Shown: piece by piece, positions 1 through 8,370 of the stretch
Layout of the letters: each line of letters starts with the position of its first letter
How positions within the stretch are numbered: position 1 is the first letter of the stretch
Translations under genes and position numbers: made by a program
The notes under the pieces: generated by a model
What the model saw: only the letters and a program-made list of their open reading frames with translations
The model's database searches: none
Told to the model about the DNA's origin: nothing
NCBI GenBank assembly: GCA_963697975.1
Contig: OY969111.1
Coordinates: 4,030,001 to 4,094,000, forward strand
DNA from: QHXM01 sp963697975
GTDB taxonomy: Bacteria; Acidobacteriota; Blastocatellia; Pyrinomonadales; Pyrinomonadaceae
Length of the DNA: 64,000 nt
Reading direction: 5' to 3'

Positions 1-197
1 TTGTATTAGCCACCCTCGCAGAGAAAACAAGAAAAGAGTCCCTGCTGATGATTCTCGACAAGCCAACAGCAGGAACTCTCCCGTGACAGAGAACACCATC
101 TGCCGCACTGACGCGCGTAGACCGAAGATGCCTCTCCACTGAGAGGGCATTATAGTGCGTCGTGCGGTCATCACCAAATCGCCTTTAAGCTCAGGAG
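1..197. other. Gene-free left edge with two hairpins
   Basis: No coding region is visible. An imperfect inverted repeat (about 35-48 with 67-79, one mismatch) could terminate a transcript from outside the window. A short stem at about 130-148 precedes an AT-rich stretch. No convincing promoter can be assigned to the following gene. Confidence 0.4.
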
Positions 198-206
198 ATG
201 ACTGAC

Positions 207-2450
207 ATGAAGAAAACACCCAAAACCTCGCGCGCCCACAAACCCAATAAAAAACAACCTCCCACTTCCGAAAGTGAGACCCAACACGATCACGCGCCAG
301 ATGCTAAGAATGAAGTAGAACAGTCAAAAATGTCTCGCAGCCGCCGCTCCTTTCTAGGCAAGGTTACTGCCGCCGCCTTAGCTGCCAGCGTCATCGGCAT
401 CCCGAAGTTCATCAAGTCACAAGAGGCGGAGATGGCACCCGCTGGAACAGGCCTCGTTAGCAAGGGCTGCGCGACTGCGCCGGGCTGTGACATAGAGATT
501 CTGACGCCGACGGGCCGCGCCAACGTCCAATTAGCCAAGCGCGTTACTGCTGCAATCTTCGACCGCACGATGGGCGTCCCGGCGCACCCATGCAACGGTG
601 ACGAGGCGCTCTACAGTAACCAGAACTATATCGGCAACTTCACCAAAGCGCTAAGGAAGATCAATAACTTCGGCGAAGTTGATCCGGTCGCCTATTGCGC
701 CCTGCTGAAGGCTATACGAAGCAACAGCCCGTCGGACTTCGAGGCGATCCCCTTGGGCTGTGCTCCCTGCAACTCCACTACAATGGGGAGCACGGAGATG
801 GCGTATGACGAGCAAGCCTATGAGAGTAAGTTCGCTCAGGATCAGGCCGTTCCTAATGCGCAGCCTTACTCCAACACCTCGGACGGGACAACGCTCTCTT
901 CTTTGGACGAGGCCAGAATCTATGGCGGCTCAGTCAATACTGACGCTCAGGATCAGGCGGGTCAACAACAGGCGCTCAATGATCAAGCGTCGAGTGTGCC
1001 GAACGAGTCGGAGTCACGCCTCGGCATCGCAGATGCATCGGCTATCGGTTCGCAGCGTCGTCTGGGCAACCCGCAAGCTGGCGTCGCTTATCAGCTTGAG
1101 AACGTTGCCGTCACGCAGTTAGCGGCTCCACCGGCTCCGGCCCTCTCCAGCGCCGACGCTGCGGCGGAGACGGTCGAGTTGTACTGGGGGGCCATTGTGC
1201 GCGATGTGCCTTTCATCAACTATGGCAGCGACACGAACATCGCCGCCGCCATCTCCGACTTGAATGCGAGGTTCAAATTCTACGCCGGGCTGCCGCAGTT
1301 CGAGATTGTGCCGCCGGGCAGGACGCCGCGCCCTGAGCCGCGCGGGTTCCCGACCCAGCCGATGACCCCACTCGGGCAGATTCCAGGCCCAAGCAACAAC
1401 ATCACGGTGAAAACGCTCTTCCGCGGCTTCACCAAAGGCGACCAGATAGGGCCGTTCATATCACAGTTCCTGATTCGGGACGTACCGTTTGGGCCTCAGA
1501 CCTTCCCCGCCAAGATTCAACCGGCGGTGGCGCAGGACTACATGATGACCCCGACGACCTGGTTGAACGTGCAGAAGGGCTGCATGCCGAGTCCTCTACC
1601 CCTCCTACCTACACCCCGGCTCATTTCGAACGCCCGCGACCTATCTCGCTACATTGAATTTTGCTTTGTCACACAGCCGTACAACAACGCTCTTGGACTT
1701 CTGATGATGATGCCGGACGCGCAACGCACCGACGGCGGCGGATATGGGATTGCCTTCGATCCTAACAATCCGTACAACCACAGTTGCACACAGGAAGGTT
1801 TCGTCACCTTCGGCATGACGCACGTTCTCGCGCTGATCCAGAAGGCGGCGTTTGCTGCGCACACGCACACGTGGCATGAGAAGTGGTTCGTGCATCGCCG
1901 CCTGCGGCCAGAGGAATATTGCGGCTGGGTCAACTTCAAATTGAGGAACGAGCGGAGCTACCCGATCCACTCCGTGATTGGGACTTCTACGGTTATACCC
2001 AAGATCGCGGCGAAGACGGGTGGCTACTATTTCCTGCCGCAGGCATACCCCGAAGGCTCGCCCATCTTCCCGTCTTATACCGCAGGTCACGCGACGGCGG
2101 CTGGGGCTTGCGTCACCATCCTCAAGGCGTTCTTCAACGATTTAGCGCCTCTCCCGAACCCGAAGCAGCCGAACGCCACCGGTAGTGCGCTCGTGGCCTA
2201 CACGGGGTCGGACGCCAATCAAATAACGGTCGGAGGCGAGTTGAATAAACTAGCCGCCAACATAGGGTTCGGGCGCGACCTCGCCGGGGTGCACTGGCGC
2301 TCCGACAATGCCGCCTCAATCCTGCGCGGTGAAGACGTTGCCATCTCGCTTCTTGAAGACTGGGGGTTCACATACAACGAGAACTTCGCGGGCTTCGAGT
2401 TCACGGACTTCAGAGGCGTGCGCCGCACCGGCATCGGTCGGAGCAGGTAA
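207..2450 (+). CDS. Tat-exported vanadium-dependent haloperoxidase-like protein
   Basis: Predicted exported enzyme of the vanadium haloperoxidase/PAP2-fold family, which oxidises halides with H2O2 or hydrolyses phosphate esters. ATG 207 is preferred because AGGAG at 193-197 lies nine bases upstream; an ATG at 198 would abut it. A twin-arginine signal (SRSRRSFLGK) lies near residue 50 (numbered from 198). The vanadate pocket is readable: K562 with R570-P571 (KWFVHRRLRPEEY), H631 in YTAGHAT, and R693 with H699 in FGRDLAGVHWRSD. The K-x7-RP and R-x5-H spacings match red-algal bromoperoxidases as I recall them. The Ser usually before Gly-His is Ala here. Residues 200-330 are Gln/Ala/Ser-rich and look like a linker. 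The family is fairly sure; halide specificity cannot be read. Confidence 0.8.
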   Translation: MKKTPKTSRAHKPNKKQPPTSESETQHDHAPDAKNEVEQSKMSRSRRSFLGKVTAAALAASVIGIPKFIKSQEAEMAPAGTGLVSKGCATAPGCDIEILTPTGRANVQLAKRVTAAIFDRTMGVPAHPCNGDEALYSNQNYIGNFTKALRKINNFGEVDPVAYCALLKAIRSNSPSDFEAIPLGCAPCNSTTMGSTEMAYDEQAYESKFAQDQAVPNAQPYSNTSDGTTLSSLDEARIYGGSVNTDAQDQAGQQQALNDQASSVPNESESRLGIADASAIGSQRRLGNPQAGVAYQLENVAVTQLAAPPAPALSSADAAAETVELYWGAIVRDVPFINYGSDTNIAAAISDLNARFKFYAGLPQFEIVPPGRTPRPEPRGFPTQPMTPLGQIPGPSNNITVKTLFRGFTKGDQIGPFISQFLIRDVPFGPQTFPAKIQPAVAQDYMMTPTTWLNVQKGCMPSPLPLLPTPRLISNARDLSRYIEFCFVTQPYNNALGLLMMMPDAQRTDGGGYGIAFDPNNPYNHSCTQEGFVTFGMTHVLALIQKAAFAAHTHTWHEKWFVHRRLRPEEYCGWVNFKLRNERSYPIHSVIGTSTVIPKIAAKTGGYYFLPQAYPEGSPIFPSYTAGHATAAGACVTILKAFFNDLAPLPNPKQPNATGSALVAYTGSDANQITVGGELNKLAANIGFGRDLAGVHWRSDNAASILRGEDVAISLLEDWGFTYNENFAGFEFTDFRGVRRTGIGRSR

Positions 2451-2535
2451 CTGAAGGGCCGGGCATCGGGGGAAGTGCTCCGTGCGCTTCACAAGTGCTT
2501 CCCCCGAACTTACATTACTAGCAGCACCTTAACGG

Positions 2536-2720
2536 GTGGATTTCTTCGCCAATGGTGGATTGATCGGTACGGTAAAGGTTGCTCTACGGACGGGGCTTAT
2601 AAATATAGCTGGCGGGTGTCTCTGCGACGCACAACGAGGTACAGCATTCAGGCGCGAGCCACGGATAATCGTGGGGGCAGTGCATTATCACAAATAGTCA
2701 CCGTCACGATTGTTCCATGA
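2536..2720 (+). pseudogene. Decayed Ig-like (Big_9-type) domain fragment with frameshift
   Basis: Reading from 2536 gives VDFFANGGLIGTVK, the typical middle strand of bacterial Ig-like domains attached to secreted glycosidases and adhesins. The frame is then lost, and the typical end of the domain (YSIQARATDNRGG then IVTVTI) continues in another frame to the stop at 2718-2720. No signal peptide, start site or upstream domain remains. An open frame from 2475 exists only because the second frame is open by chance upstream. I read it as the 3' remnant of a larger secreted protein gene. Confidence 0.55.
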
Positions 2721-2752
2721 GCCAATATTGAGGGGCTTTCAACCGGGCGTAT

Positions 2753-2871
2753 GCAGACAAAAGAGAGGAAGGAAGAGAAACCACTAACTGACACGAAGCA
2801 GCACGAAGAAAGAGTCCTTCGTGAACTTTAGTGTTAATTCGTGGTTCATCTCCTTCCTCTCTTTTGTTTGC
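2753..2871. repeat. Long inverted repeat, arms about 53 nt
   Basis: The left arm (2753-2807) and right arm (2818-2871) are reverse complements over most of their length, both starting from an AAAAGAGAGGAAGG block, with scattered mismatches. It lies just past the 3' end of the minus-strand gene that ends at 2881 and may terminate it. It is one of many such hairpins in the window. Confidence 0.7.
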
Positions 2872-2880
2872 AGCTTGGTA

Positions 2881-3099
2881 TTAGTTTTCTTTGGCTTCGT
2901 CCAACCCCCGCTCGCCCTCTTCTTTTAGCTCTTGCGCTTCGCGTTCGAGTTCCTTGTCCTGCAAGCCCTGCGCGACGCGCTCCTTGGCGTTGCCTTCGAT
3001 CTCTTTCATCTCGGCTTCGACGCGCTCTTCAATTTGGTCAATGGGCGCAGGCTCGCCAGTCTCTTCCTGCGTAACAATCTTATCCTTATCAATTTCCAC
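2881..3099 (-). CDS. Small charged CsbD-like protein
   Basis: A 72-residue, Glu/Lys-rich, probably helical cytosolic protein. The central stretch (EIEGNAKERVAQGL, then DKELEREAQELKEEG) resembles the repeated EGKAKE..GDKELEAEG pattern of CsbD-family stress proteins. The match is divergent, so the family call is tentative. GTG at 3099 is chosen because GGGAGG lies nine bases upstream; a TTG at 3120 would add seven residues but has the Shine-Dalgarno inside it. Function is unknown; CsbD proteins are generally induced by stress. Confidence 0.5.
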   Translation of the reverse strand: MEIDKDKIVTQEETGEPAPIDQIEERVEAEMKEIEGNAKERVAQGLQDKELEREAQELKEEGERGLDEAKEN

Positions 3100-3207
3100 T
3101 TGGTTCAACCTCCCGGTCAATTCGATGATTGCTTGTTGCTCGGCGTCAATCGTCTCACTGTTAACGGCGAGAGGTCAAACCGCCGCTCGATAGAGCGCTG
3201 ACAGTTT

Positions 3208-3807
3208 TTAAGCTGCTGCCCGGCTGCTTGTGCAAACCGTATAGCCCAGCAGCATGAAGGCAGCGGCTGTGAGACTGCCGAAGAGGAAGCCCGCGACTCC
3301 TCTGTCTACAATTGCGCTGGCGGCGAAAAATGCAGGCAACGCCAGCCCGCACAAAAAGGGCACGACGCTTCGCCACCCGCGCCACACTTTAGCCTTCAGC
3401 ACGAGCAGGCCCACCACCAGCATGAAGACGTGGCTCACGGGCCATGCCAGGTCCGTGATTCGGAAGAAAAGAGTGTCCGGGTTCGCTCCCGTCATCTCCT
3501 GCACGTTGAAGAGGAAGGCCAGAAACAATCCCAGGAGTTGCAGGATGAAGACCGCTGTGGGGAGTGTCCCGTGCCCCGTCGCTCTCAATTGGCGCATGCC
3601 CGTCAGACTACATGCCCAGCCCGCTAGATAAATAATTCCGAGGAGGGGAATAAACCGTGCGTTCGGGCTATCTCCGTAGCCAAAGGCATAAAGCATTCCT
3701 TCGGCAAAGAGCATCGGGCTGGCAATCATTCCGAGCGTTCCGAGAAAGCGGGCGCTCTGGAAAGCGCCTTGTCTACTCATGGATAAGTTCATCTGCTCAA
3801 CGGCCAT
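3208..3807 (-). CDS. Multi-pass membrane protein of unknown function
   Basis: A 199-residue protein with about six hydrophobic segments separated by short loops, including FLGTLGMIASPMLF, LLGIIYLAGWACSL, FILQLLGLFLAFLF and VFMLVVGLLVL. A good Shine-Dalgarno (AGGAG, eight bases before ATG 3807) supports the start. No catalytic or transport motif is recognised. Its neighbour at 2881 is on the same strand but over 100 bp away. The role cannot be assigned beyond integral inner-membrane protein. Confidence 0.6.
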   Translation of the reverse strand: MAVEQMNLSMSRQGAFQSARFLGTLGMIASPMLFAEGMLYAFGYGDSPNARFIPLLGIIYLAGWACSLTGMRQLRATGHGTLPTAVFILQLLGLFLAFLFNVQEMTGANPDTLFFRITDLAWPVSHVFMLVVGLLVLKAKVWRGWRSVVPFLCGLALPAFFAASAIVDRGVAGFLFGSLTAAAFMLLGYTVCTSSRAAA

Positions 3808-3907
3808 CTTAAATACTCCTGAAAAAGAATTCGCATCTCTCCTACATTAACTAACGCGCGTTTTCTTCGGCAGTTGGATCAGCAGATTTAGAGGTTTATA
3901 AGAATAT

Positions 3908-4004
3908 AGACAGGATTAACAAGATGGACAGGATGAAAAGAAAAAGATTCAAGCTTCCTCGTCCTGCCTCTTCTTAATCTTGCTAATCCTGTTAATCCTG
4001 TCTC
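3908..4004. repeat. GGATTAACAGG-family hairpin, copy 1
   Basis: The left arm is built from degenerate GGATTAACA/GGACAGGAT units (3908-3940) and the complementary right arm runs 3973-4004, with a loop of about 32 bases. The same family recurs at 9864, 16146 and 53433. Confidence 0.75.
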
Positions 4005-4186
4005 TTCCTTGTCGCGGTGAAGGCATCATGGAGACTGAAGACATTGTGGCTTTGCAGGATAAGTGATATAAGCCGTCGCGTAATCCTCGCAGGGTTCTCA
4101 ACCTCAGTCCAAAGCGTGACAATGAATACAAGATTAATCTGTGTTCTGTGGTGAGCTACACCGCTCGTCATGCCGAAGGAGAATCT

Positions 4187-4570
4187 ATGTTCAAGAAATT
4201 CGCAACCCTCGTGCTGATTGCCGCGCTCTTTTGTACTCTCGGCGGCACTTCGGCTTTCGCTCAAAATAAACCTTTGCCTGATACTAAAACGAATGAGGTA
4301 AGCGATGCGCCTGATTCCGCCCTCGCAGTAAAAAAGGAAGCGCAACCGGGCAGGAGCTTGAAGGCGGACATCCAAAAACTCGTCGCCGATGCCAGAGCAA
4401 GTAAGGCGGTCTCAGTCACCGACCCGCAAAATCAACCCCGTCAGAGCAACAGTCTATCTAAGGGGACGAAGATTGCTATTGTCGTGGTGATTGCAGCGGC
4501 GATTATCATCACCATCGTGGCTATCCATGCCAAAAATCATCTCTTCGATGACTTCAATCTTGGAAATTGA
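4187..4570 (+). CDS. Small secreted or membrane-anchored protein
   Basis: A 127-residue protein starting MFKKFATLVLIAALF. It has a signal peptide ending near SAFAQ, a polar linker, and a C-terminal hydrophobic span (IAIVVVIAAAIIITIVAI) followed by a short charged tail. ATG 4187 has AAGGAG five to six bases upstream, while the longer frame from 4148 lacks one and would bury the signal peptide. No family is recognised. Acidobacterial genomes carry many small proteins of this signal-linker-TM layout. Confidence 0.6.
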   Translation: MFKKFATLVLIAALFCTLGGTSAFAQNKPLPDTKTNEVSDAPDSALAVKKEAQPGRSLKADIQKLVADARASKAVSVTDPQNQPRQSNSLSKGTKIAIVVVIAAAIIITIVAIHAKNHLFDDFNLGN

Positions 4571-4595
4571 CTTCCGCTTTTTTTATGGCCGAGCG

Positions 4596-4629
4596 CAGGG
4601 CGTTGCCGGGTAAAGACGGTGACGCCCTG
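4596..4629 (+). terminator. Possible terminator after the small secreted protein
   Basis: CAGGGCGT (4596-4603) pairs perfectly with ACGCCCTG (4622-4629). The following bases TTGCTTTCT form only a weak U-tract. Confidence 0.4.
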
Positions 4630-4694
4630 TTGCTTTCTACCGGGAGAGAAGAGCTTCAACCGTCCTAACTTCAAACTGACACATTACCAAACTC

Positions 4695-5027
4695 TGGTAG
4701 TAGGTCATTTTCAAAGTTGAACAGAGAGTAGGAGTCAACAGAAGTATTCACCTGCCGTTCAAATCTGTCTTCCTTTGTCTACACTTTGTAATTCTACTGG
4801 AAACTAAGGCCTCTTTTTCGCCTAAAAAAGCCAGGATGATCTGGGCATCGTGACTGGTATGAGTATTGCCGTGTGTACAGGTGCGACTCCTCGCACCCTG
4901 CTAATAAGGTCTTTGTTATTAGCCTCACGCTGACCCTTGCAACTGAATGAGCACCAGAAATCGTGGCGTCTCATGTTCAATCACAACTTATCTTTATTTG
5001 TTCAACAGTGAAAATGACCCACTGCCA
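4695..5027. mobile_element. Candidate non-autonomous transposon (MITE-like)
   Basis: The ends are near-perfect terminal inverted repeats of 28 bases. Read outward from 4722 and from 5000, both begin GTTCAACNNTGAAAATGACC and end at TG..CA boundaries (4695-4722 and 5000-5027). The 277-bp interior has no reading frame with a recognisable product. A conserved TGAAAATGACC core is reminiscent of IS21-family ends, but that link is from memory and weak. The element lies in a 540-bp gene-free gap. No target duplication could be fixed by eye. Confidence 0.45.
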
Positions 5028-5112
5028 AAACTCCAGAGTGCTCCCAGTCCAGGTACTCACACCTAAACGAAGCTACCTATAGCTTCCCTCAACTCAGAAA
5101 GAAGGAACACCC

Positions 5113-5427
5113 ATGGCTAAAATCGTAAAGATTCAAGTTACAGCTACCGACAACGAACTCTACCTCATCGCATCAACCCCCGCTGGCAGCTCGGAAATCT
5201 GCCACCTCAAGTCTGGATTCAACAATCCGGTAAACTACGTGGTCGTCCCACAGTCGATTCTGGCGGCAGGCAATTACACCCTGACCGTACTCGGAATCAA
5301 CTGGGGCGGTCCTTCTGCTTTCACAGTCATCCTCACCCCCGCAACCGGGGCTCCCATTACGGTCAGTGGCGGGGCGAACCTGCCCCCTGGTGGGACTTGG
5401 AGCCAAGCGGTAGCGATCACCGTGTAA
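5113..5427 (+). CDS. Small beta-rich protein of unknown function
   Basis: A 104-residue protein with no signal peptide or membrane span. The sequence alternates short hydrophobic strands and turns, such as GNYTLTVLGINWGG, ending in AVAITV, and looks like a small all-beta fold. AAGGAA seven bases before ATG 5113 supports the start. It stands alone between the MITE-like element and the redox cassette. No family is recognised. Confidence 0.55.
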   Translation: MAKIVKIQVTATDNELYLIASTPAGSSEICHLKSGFNNPVNYVVVPQSILAAGNYTLTVLGINWGGPSAFTVILTPATGAPITVSGGANLPPGGTWSQAVAITV

Positions 5428-5814
5428 GATCGAGTTGCCGGTCGTTGGGATCGGTTGGCGATGCTTCCCGTGTCGTGGGATGGCCTGCGCACGGGAAGTC
5501 TCCGCCCTTGCTTTGCCTGTTATTTCAGAAGCTTCAATTTATCGTCAATCAAAACATCCATAGAGACGCCCGCAAGCTTCGCGTACCTCAATAAAAACCA
5601 AAAGCGGCGGCTCTCGCTTTCCTCGCTCATATTCTGAAAATCAAAATCGTTCTGAATAAATTCAAACTCAAATTCCTATCCGTTTAGTTTTCCAATAATC
5701 GGTGGTAAAGTGAGCGGCGAGCATAAAGCTGCGTGTCTCCACAATTGATCGCCGTCACTTGCCCGCGACCGAAATGGTCTCGGCGATTTCCCTGAAAACA
5801 TCCGAACACTTTTT
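5428..5814. other. Gene-free leader upstream of redox cassette 1
   Basis: No credible coding region or RNA gene is seen. The segment 5630-5710 is AT-rich compared with its surroundings and is the likeliest place for the cassette promoter, but I cannot fix -35 and -10 boxes with confidence. Confidence 0.35.
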
Positions 5815-8283
5815 ATGCCGCGCGAGATTACACATCACGGACAGATTCTCGAAGCCATCCGCAGCGTTGACAGCATCTCTGAGCTGATCGAGATGGAGAA
5901 AGGCCATTTCAAGTATGAACTTGATCTGGAAGTCATCGTCTACGGGCGCAACTACACGGGCAAGAAGGTTGGCCCTTACGCGCGGCTGCTCGTCTACGAA
6001 GCGGGCGAGAACGTCATTCGTCAGGGCGATTGGGGAGGTAACACGCTCTACACGATGGTTGACGGCCAACTGGATGTTTTCGTCACCGACGATGAAGGAG
6101 CGACCCGGAAGGTTGCGGAGCTTCAACCGGGAACGACTTTCGGCGAGCGCAGCGTGCTTGCGGGGCAGCCGCGTAATGCCACCATCACCGTCCCGCTCGA
6201 ACGCCAGGCGCGTGTCATAGAAATCCAGCGCCCGGCCCTGCGCCTGCTCAGAAAGCTCAAAAAGTTCGGCCACATGCTCGATGTCTCGTATCGCAAGTAC
6301 GGGCTTGACCGCACGCTGCTGGAAGTCGAAGAAGCGACCAAAGATGCTTTCAGTCCTGAGTTGTTAAAACAACTGGGCGATGCCGCGCGGTTCACGGTTT
6401 ACGGCAAGAACCATGTGCTTTGTCAGGAAAATGATCCGCTCAACCGGCTCGTCTTCGTGATGAACGGCTGGGTGCGGCGCGTGCGCGGGCTGGCCAATCC
6501 GACGCAGGCCGACATGGTGCTGGAACTCGGCAAGGATGTCGGCGTAGATTTCCTCGGCGCGGGCAATTGTCTCGGCCTCGAAGCCCTCAGCACCGAAGAT
6601 AAAAGCGTCTGGAAATTTTCGGCGACGATCATGGCGCGAACCGAGGTGCTGGAAGTTTCCATCGCGCGCCTGCGCGCCAATCCGGGTTTGCGCGAAGCGG
6701 TGCTGAAAGAATTTTCAAAGTTCTCGCAATGGGACGATCACCCGCCTGAGCCTCCCGCAGACCGCCGCGTCATCGCCGCCGCCGGACGTGAAATCACAAC
6801 GGGCATCGTTGACGGCACAAACCTGCTCGTCATGGATATGGACCTCTGCATCCGCTGCGGCAATTGCTCGCTCGCCTGCCACAAGGTTCACGGGCGCTCT
6901 CGACTTCTCAGGCGCGGCATACACATCGCGCGCCCCGTGAAGCCCGCGAGTAAATCTATTCAACATGTCCTTTCGCCTTCAGTCTGTCTGCACTGTCAGG
7001 ACCCTGAATGTTTGACCGGATGTCCGACCGGAGCCATCGGGCGCTTTGTCGAAGGCCAGATAGACATTAATCCGAAGACCTGCATCGGCTGCGGCGATTG
7101 CGCGACGCAGTGTCCGTACAACGCCATCTCGATGGTTCCGCGTAAAGCGGCTGTGCCGTTGCCTCCGAAGTTTGGCGCCCGAGTCAAAAGCTGGTTCAGT
7201 CTCGCGCGTCCAGCCTTGCCACAAGCTGTGACGGACAGGGATAACCTGCTGGCCGTCAAGTGTAATCTCTGCGAGAACACGCCGCTCAATCCGCCCAATG
7301 CAAAGAAACATGCCTACTCCTGCCAGGAGAATTGCCCGACGGGTGCGCTCGTGCGCGTCAACCCGCGCGAGTATTTCAGTGAAGCGAAGAATGCCATCGG
7401 GATCGTCTTTCAGGATCAGACACACGCCATCGGGCGCAACATTCATAAGCGCGACATTCCTGCGCGGCTCTGGCACATCTTCGGCGTCGCGGCGACGATT
7501 GCGATTACGCTCGTGACGCTGTGGGCGGCGCGCAAATATACGCTCGACGGGCATCTGGGCGAAACATGGCTGACGGTGCGCTGGGTCACCGGAATAGTCG
7601 GTCTCGTCGGCATCGCCGCCGTCATGGTCTATCCGGCGCGCAAACAAATTTACAGGCGGCGCGCAGGCCCTCTGCGCTACTGGATGCTGGCGCACGTTTA
7701 CTTAGGCTTAATCGCGGGCATTCTGCTTCTGCTTCACGGTGGGCGAGATTCGGGCGGATTGCTCACGTCGCTGCTGATGGTCTCGTTTGATCTGGTCATC
7801 GTCTCAGGACTCTTCGGCATCGCCTGTTACCTCATCGTGCCGCGTATTATGACGAGCATCGAAGGCGACCCGCTCCTGATAGAAGATTTGCGCGACCGGC
7901 GCGAGGAACTGCGCGAAACTCTGGCGCGAATTGATCTGAGCAACCCGGAACTGCGCGATCTCTTGAAGCGGAAAATCCGCAAGCGTTTTCTTTCGTTTCG
8001 TTATCTCGTGCGGCAATACGTCCGGCGCGAGGATTTGACAAGAATGCTGGCCGAAGCGCGCGAGGAATTTAAGGAAGACGCCGAGCGCTTGACTGATTCG
8101 GACGCGCGCCGTCTGTTGATGGATGTGGTCGAAGCGACCGTCACCTTGCGCCGCGTGGACGCGCTCATCTACCTGCACCAGTTGCTCAAGCTCTGGCTCG
8201 CGCCACACGTCGTCTCGACATCAATCATGCTGGCGCTGATGGGTGTCCACATCGTTCAGGTGATTTTCTTCACGGTGAGGTAG
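5815..8283 (+). CDS. Redox cassette 1, gene A: cNMP-binding / 4x[4Fe-4S] / diheme-b-like membrane protein
   Basis: An 822-residue fusion. Residues 50-150 form a cyclic-nucleotide-binding fold with a phosphate-cassette-like FGERSVLAGQPRNAT (E111, R120). Residues 185-300 form a second, degenerate one. Residues 340-515 hold sixteen cysteines in DmsB/NrfB-like order: C345/348/351/355, C391/394/399/403, C423/426/429/433 and C483/486/503/507, enough for four 4Fe-4S clusters. About five membrane spans follow (550-680, 790-820). One span carries H627-x13-H641 and the last carries H798-x13-H812, the heme-pair spacing of ferric-reductase and cytochrome b folds. A charged coiled-coil-like segment lies between (685-780). 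Inferred role: pass electrons from cytosolic Fe-S clusters to membrane hemes under ligand control. Genes B and C follow on the same strand, and a full paralogue starts at 12147. The start codon has no clear Shine-Dalgarno. Confidence 0.75.
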   Translation: MPREITHHGQILEAIRSVDSISELIEMEKGHFKYELDLEVIVYGRNYTGKKVGPYARLLVYEAGENVIRQGDWGGNTLYTMVDGQLDVFVTDDEGATRKVAELQPGTTFGERSVLAGQPRNATITVPLERQARVIEIQRPALRLLRKLKKFGHMLDVSYRKYGLDRTLLEVEEATKDAFSPELLKQLGDAARFTVYGKNHVLCQENDPLNRLVFVMNGWVRRVRGLANPTQADMVLELGKDVGVDFLGAGNCLGLEALSTEDKSVWKFSATIMARTEVLEVSIARLRANPGLREAVLKEFSKFSQWDDHPPEPPADRRVIAAAGREITTGIVDGTNLLVMDMDLCIRCGNCSLACHKVHGRSRLLRRGIHIARPVKPASKSIQHVLSPSVCLHCQDPECLTGCPTGAIGRFVEGQIDINPKTCIGCGDCATQCPYNAISMVPRKAAVPLPPKFGARVKSWFSLARPALPQAVTDRDNLLAVKCNLCENTPLNPPNAKKHAYSCQENCPTGALVRVNPREYFSEAKNAIGIVFQDQTHAIGRNIHKRDIPARLWHIFGVAATIAITLVTLWAARKYTLDGHLGETWLTVRWVTGIVGLVGIAAVMVYPARKQIYRRRAGPLRYWMLAHVYLGLIAGILLLLHGGRDSGGLLTSLLMVSFDLVIVSGLFGIACYLIVPRIMTSIEGDPLLIEDLRDRREELRETLARIDLSNPELRDLLKRKIRKRFLSFRYLVRQYVRREDLTRMLAEAREEFKEDAERLTDSDARRLLMDVVEATVTLRRVDALIYLHQLLKLWLAPHVVSTSIMLALMGVHIVQVIFFTVR

Positions 8284-8290
8284 AAGCAGT

Positions 8291-8366
8291 CATAGGTAAT
8301 AGGTGATAGGTGATAAGAAAGAACCTGTTTTCTCTTGTCACCTATCACTTATCACCCATCACTTAT
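8291..8366. repeat. GTGATAG-family hairpin, copy 1
   Basis: The left arm is tandem GGTAATA/GGTGATA heptamers (8291-8317). The right arm is CACCTATCACTTATC-type units (8336-8366). It fills the space between genes A and B and ends four bases before B's start codon, so B has no usual ribosome-binding site. Other copies: 21673, 26505, 57971 and 63872. Confidence 0.8.
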
Positions 8367-8370
8367 AAAT

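Noticed and set aside
3992..4375. 127-residue open frame on the minus strand
   Set aside because: It overlaps the hairpin and the well-supported secreted-protein gene at 4187, and has no recognisable product.
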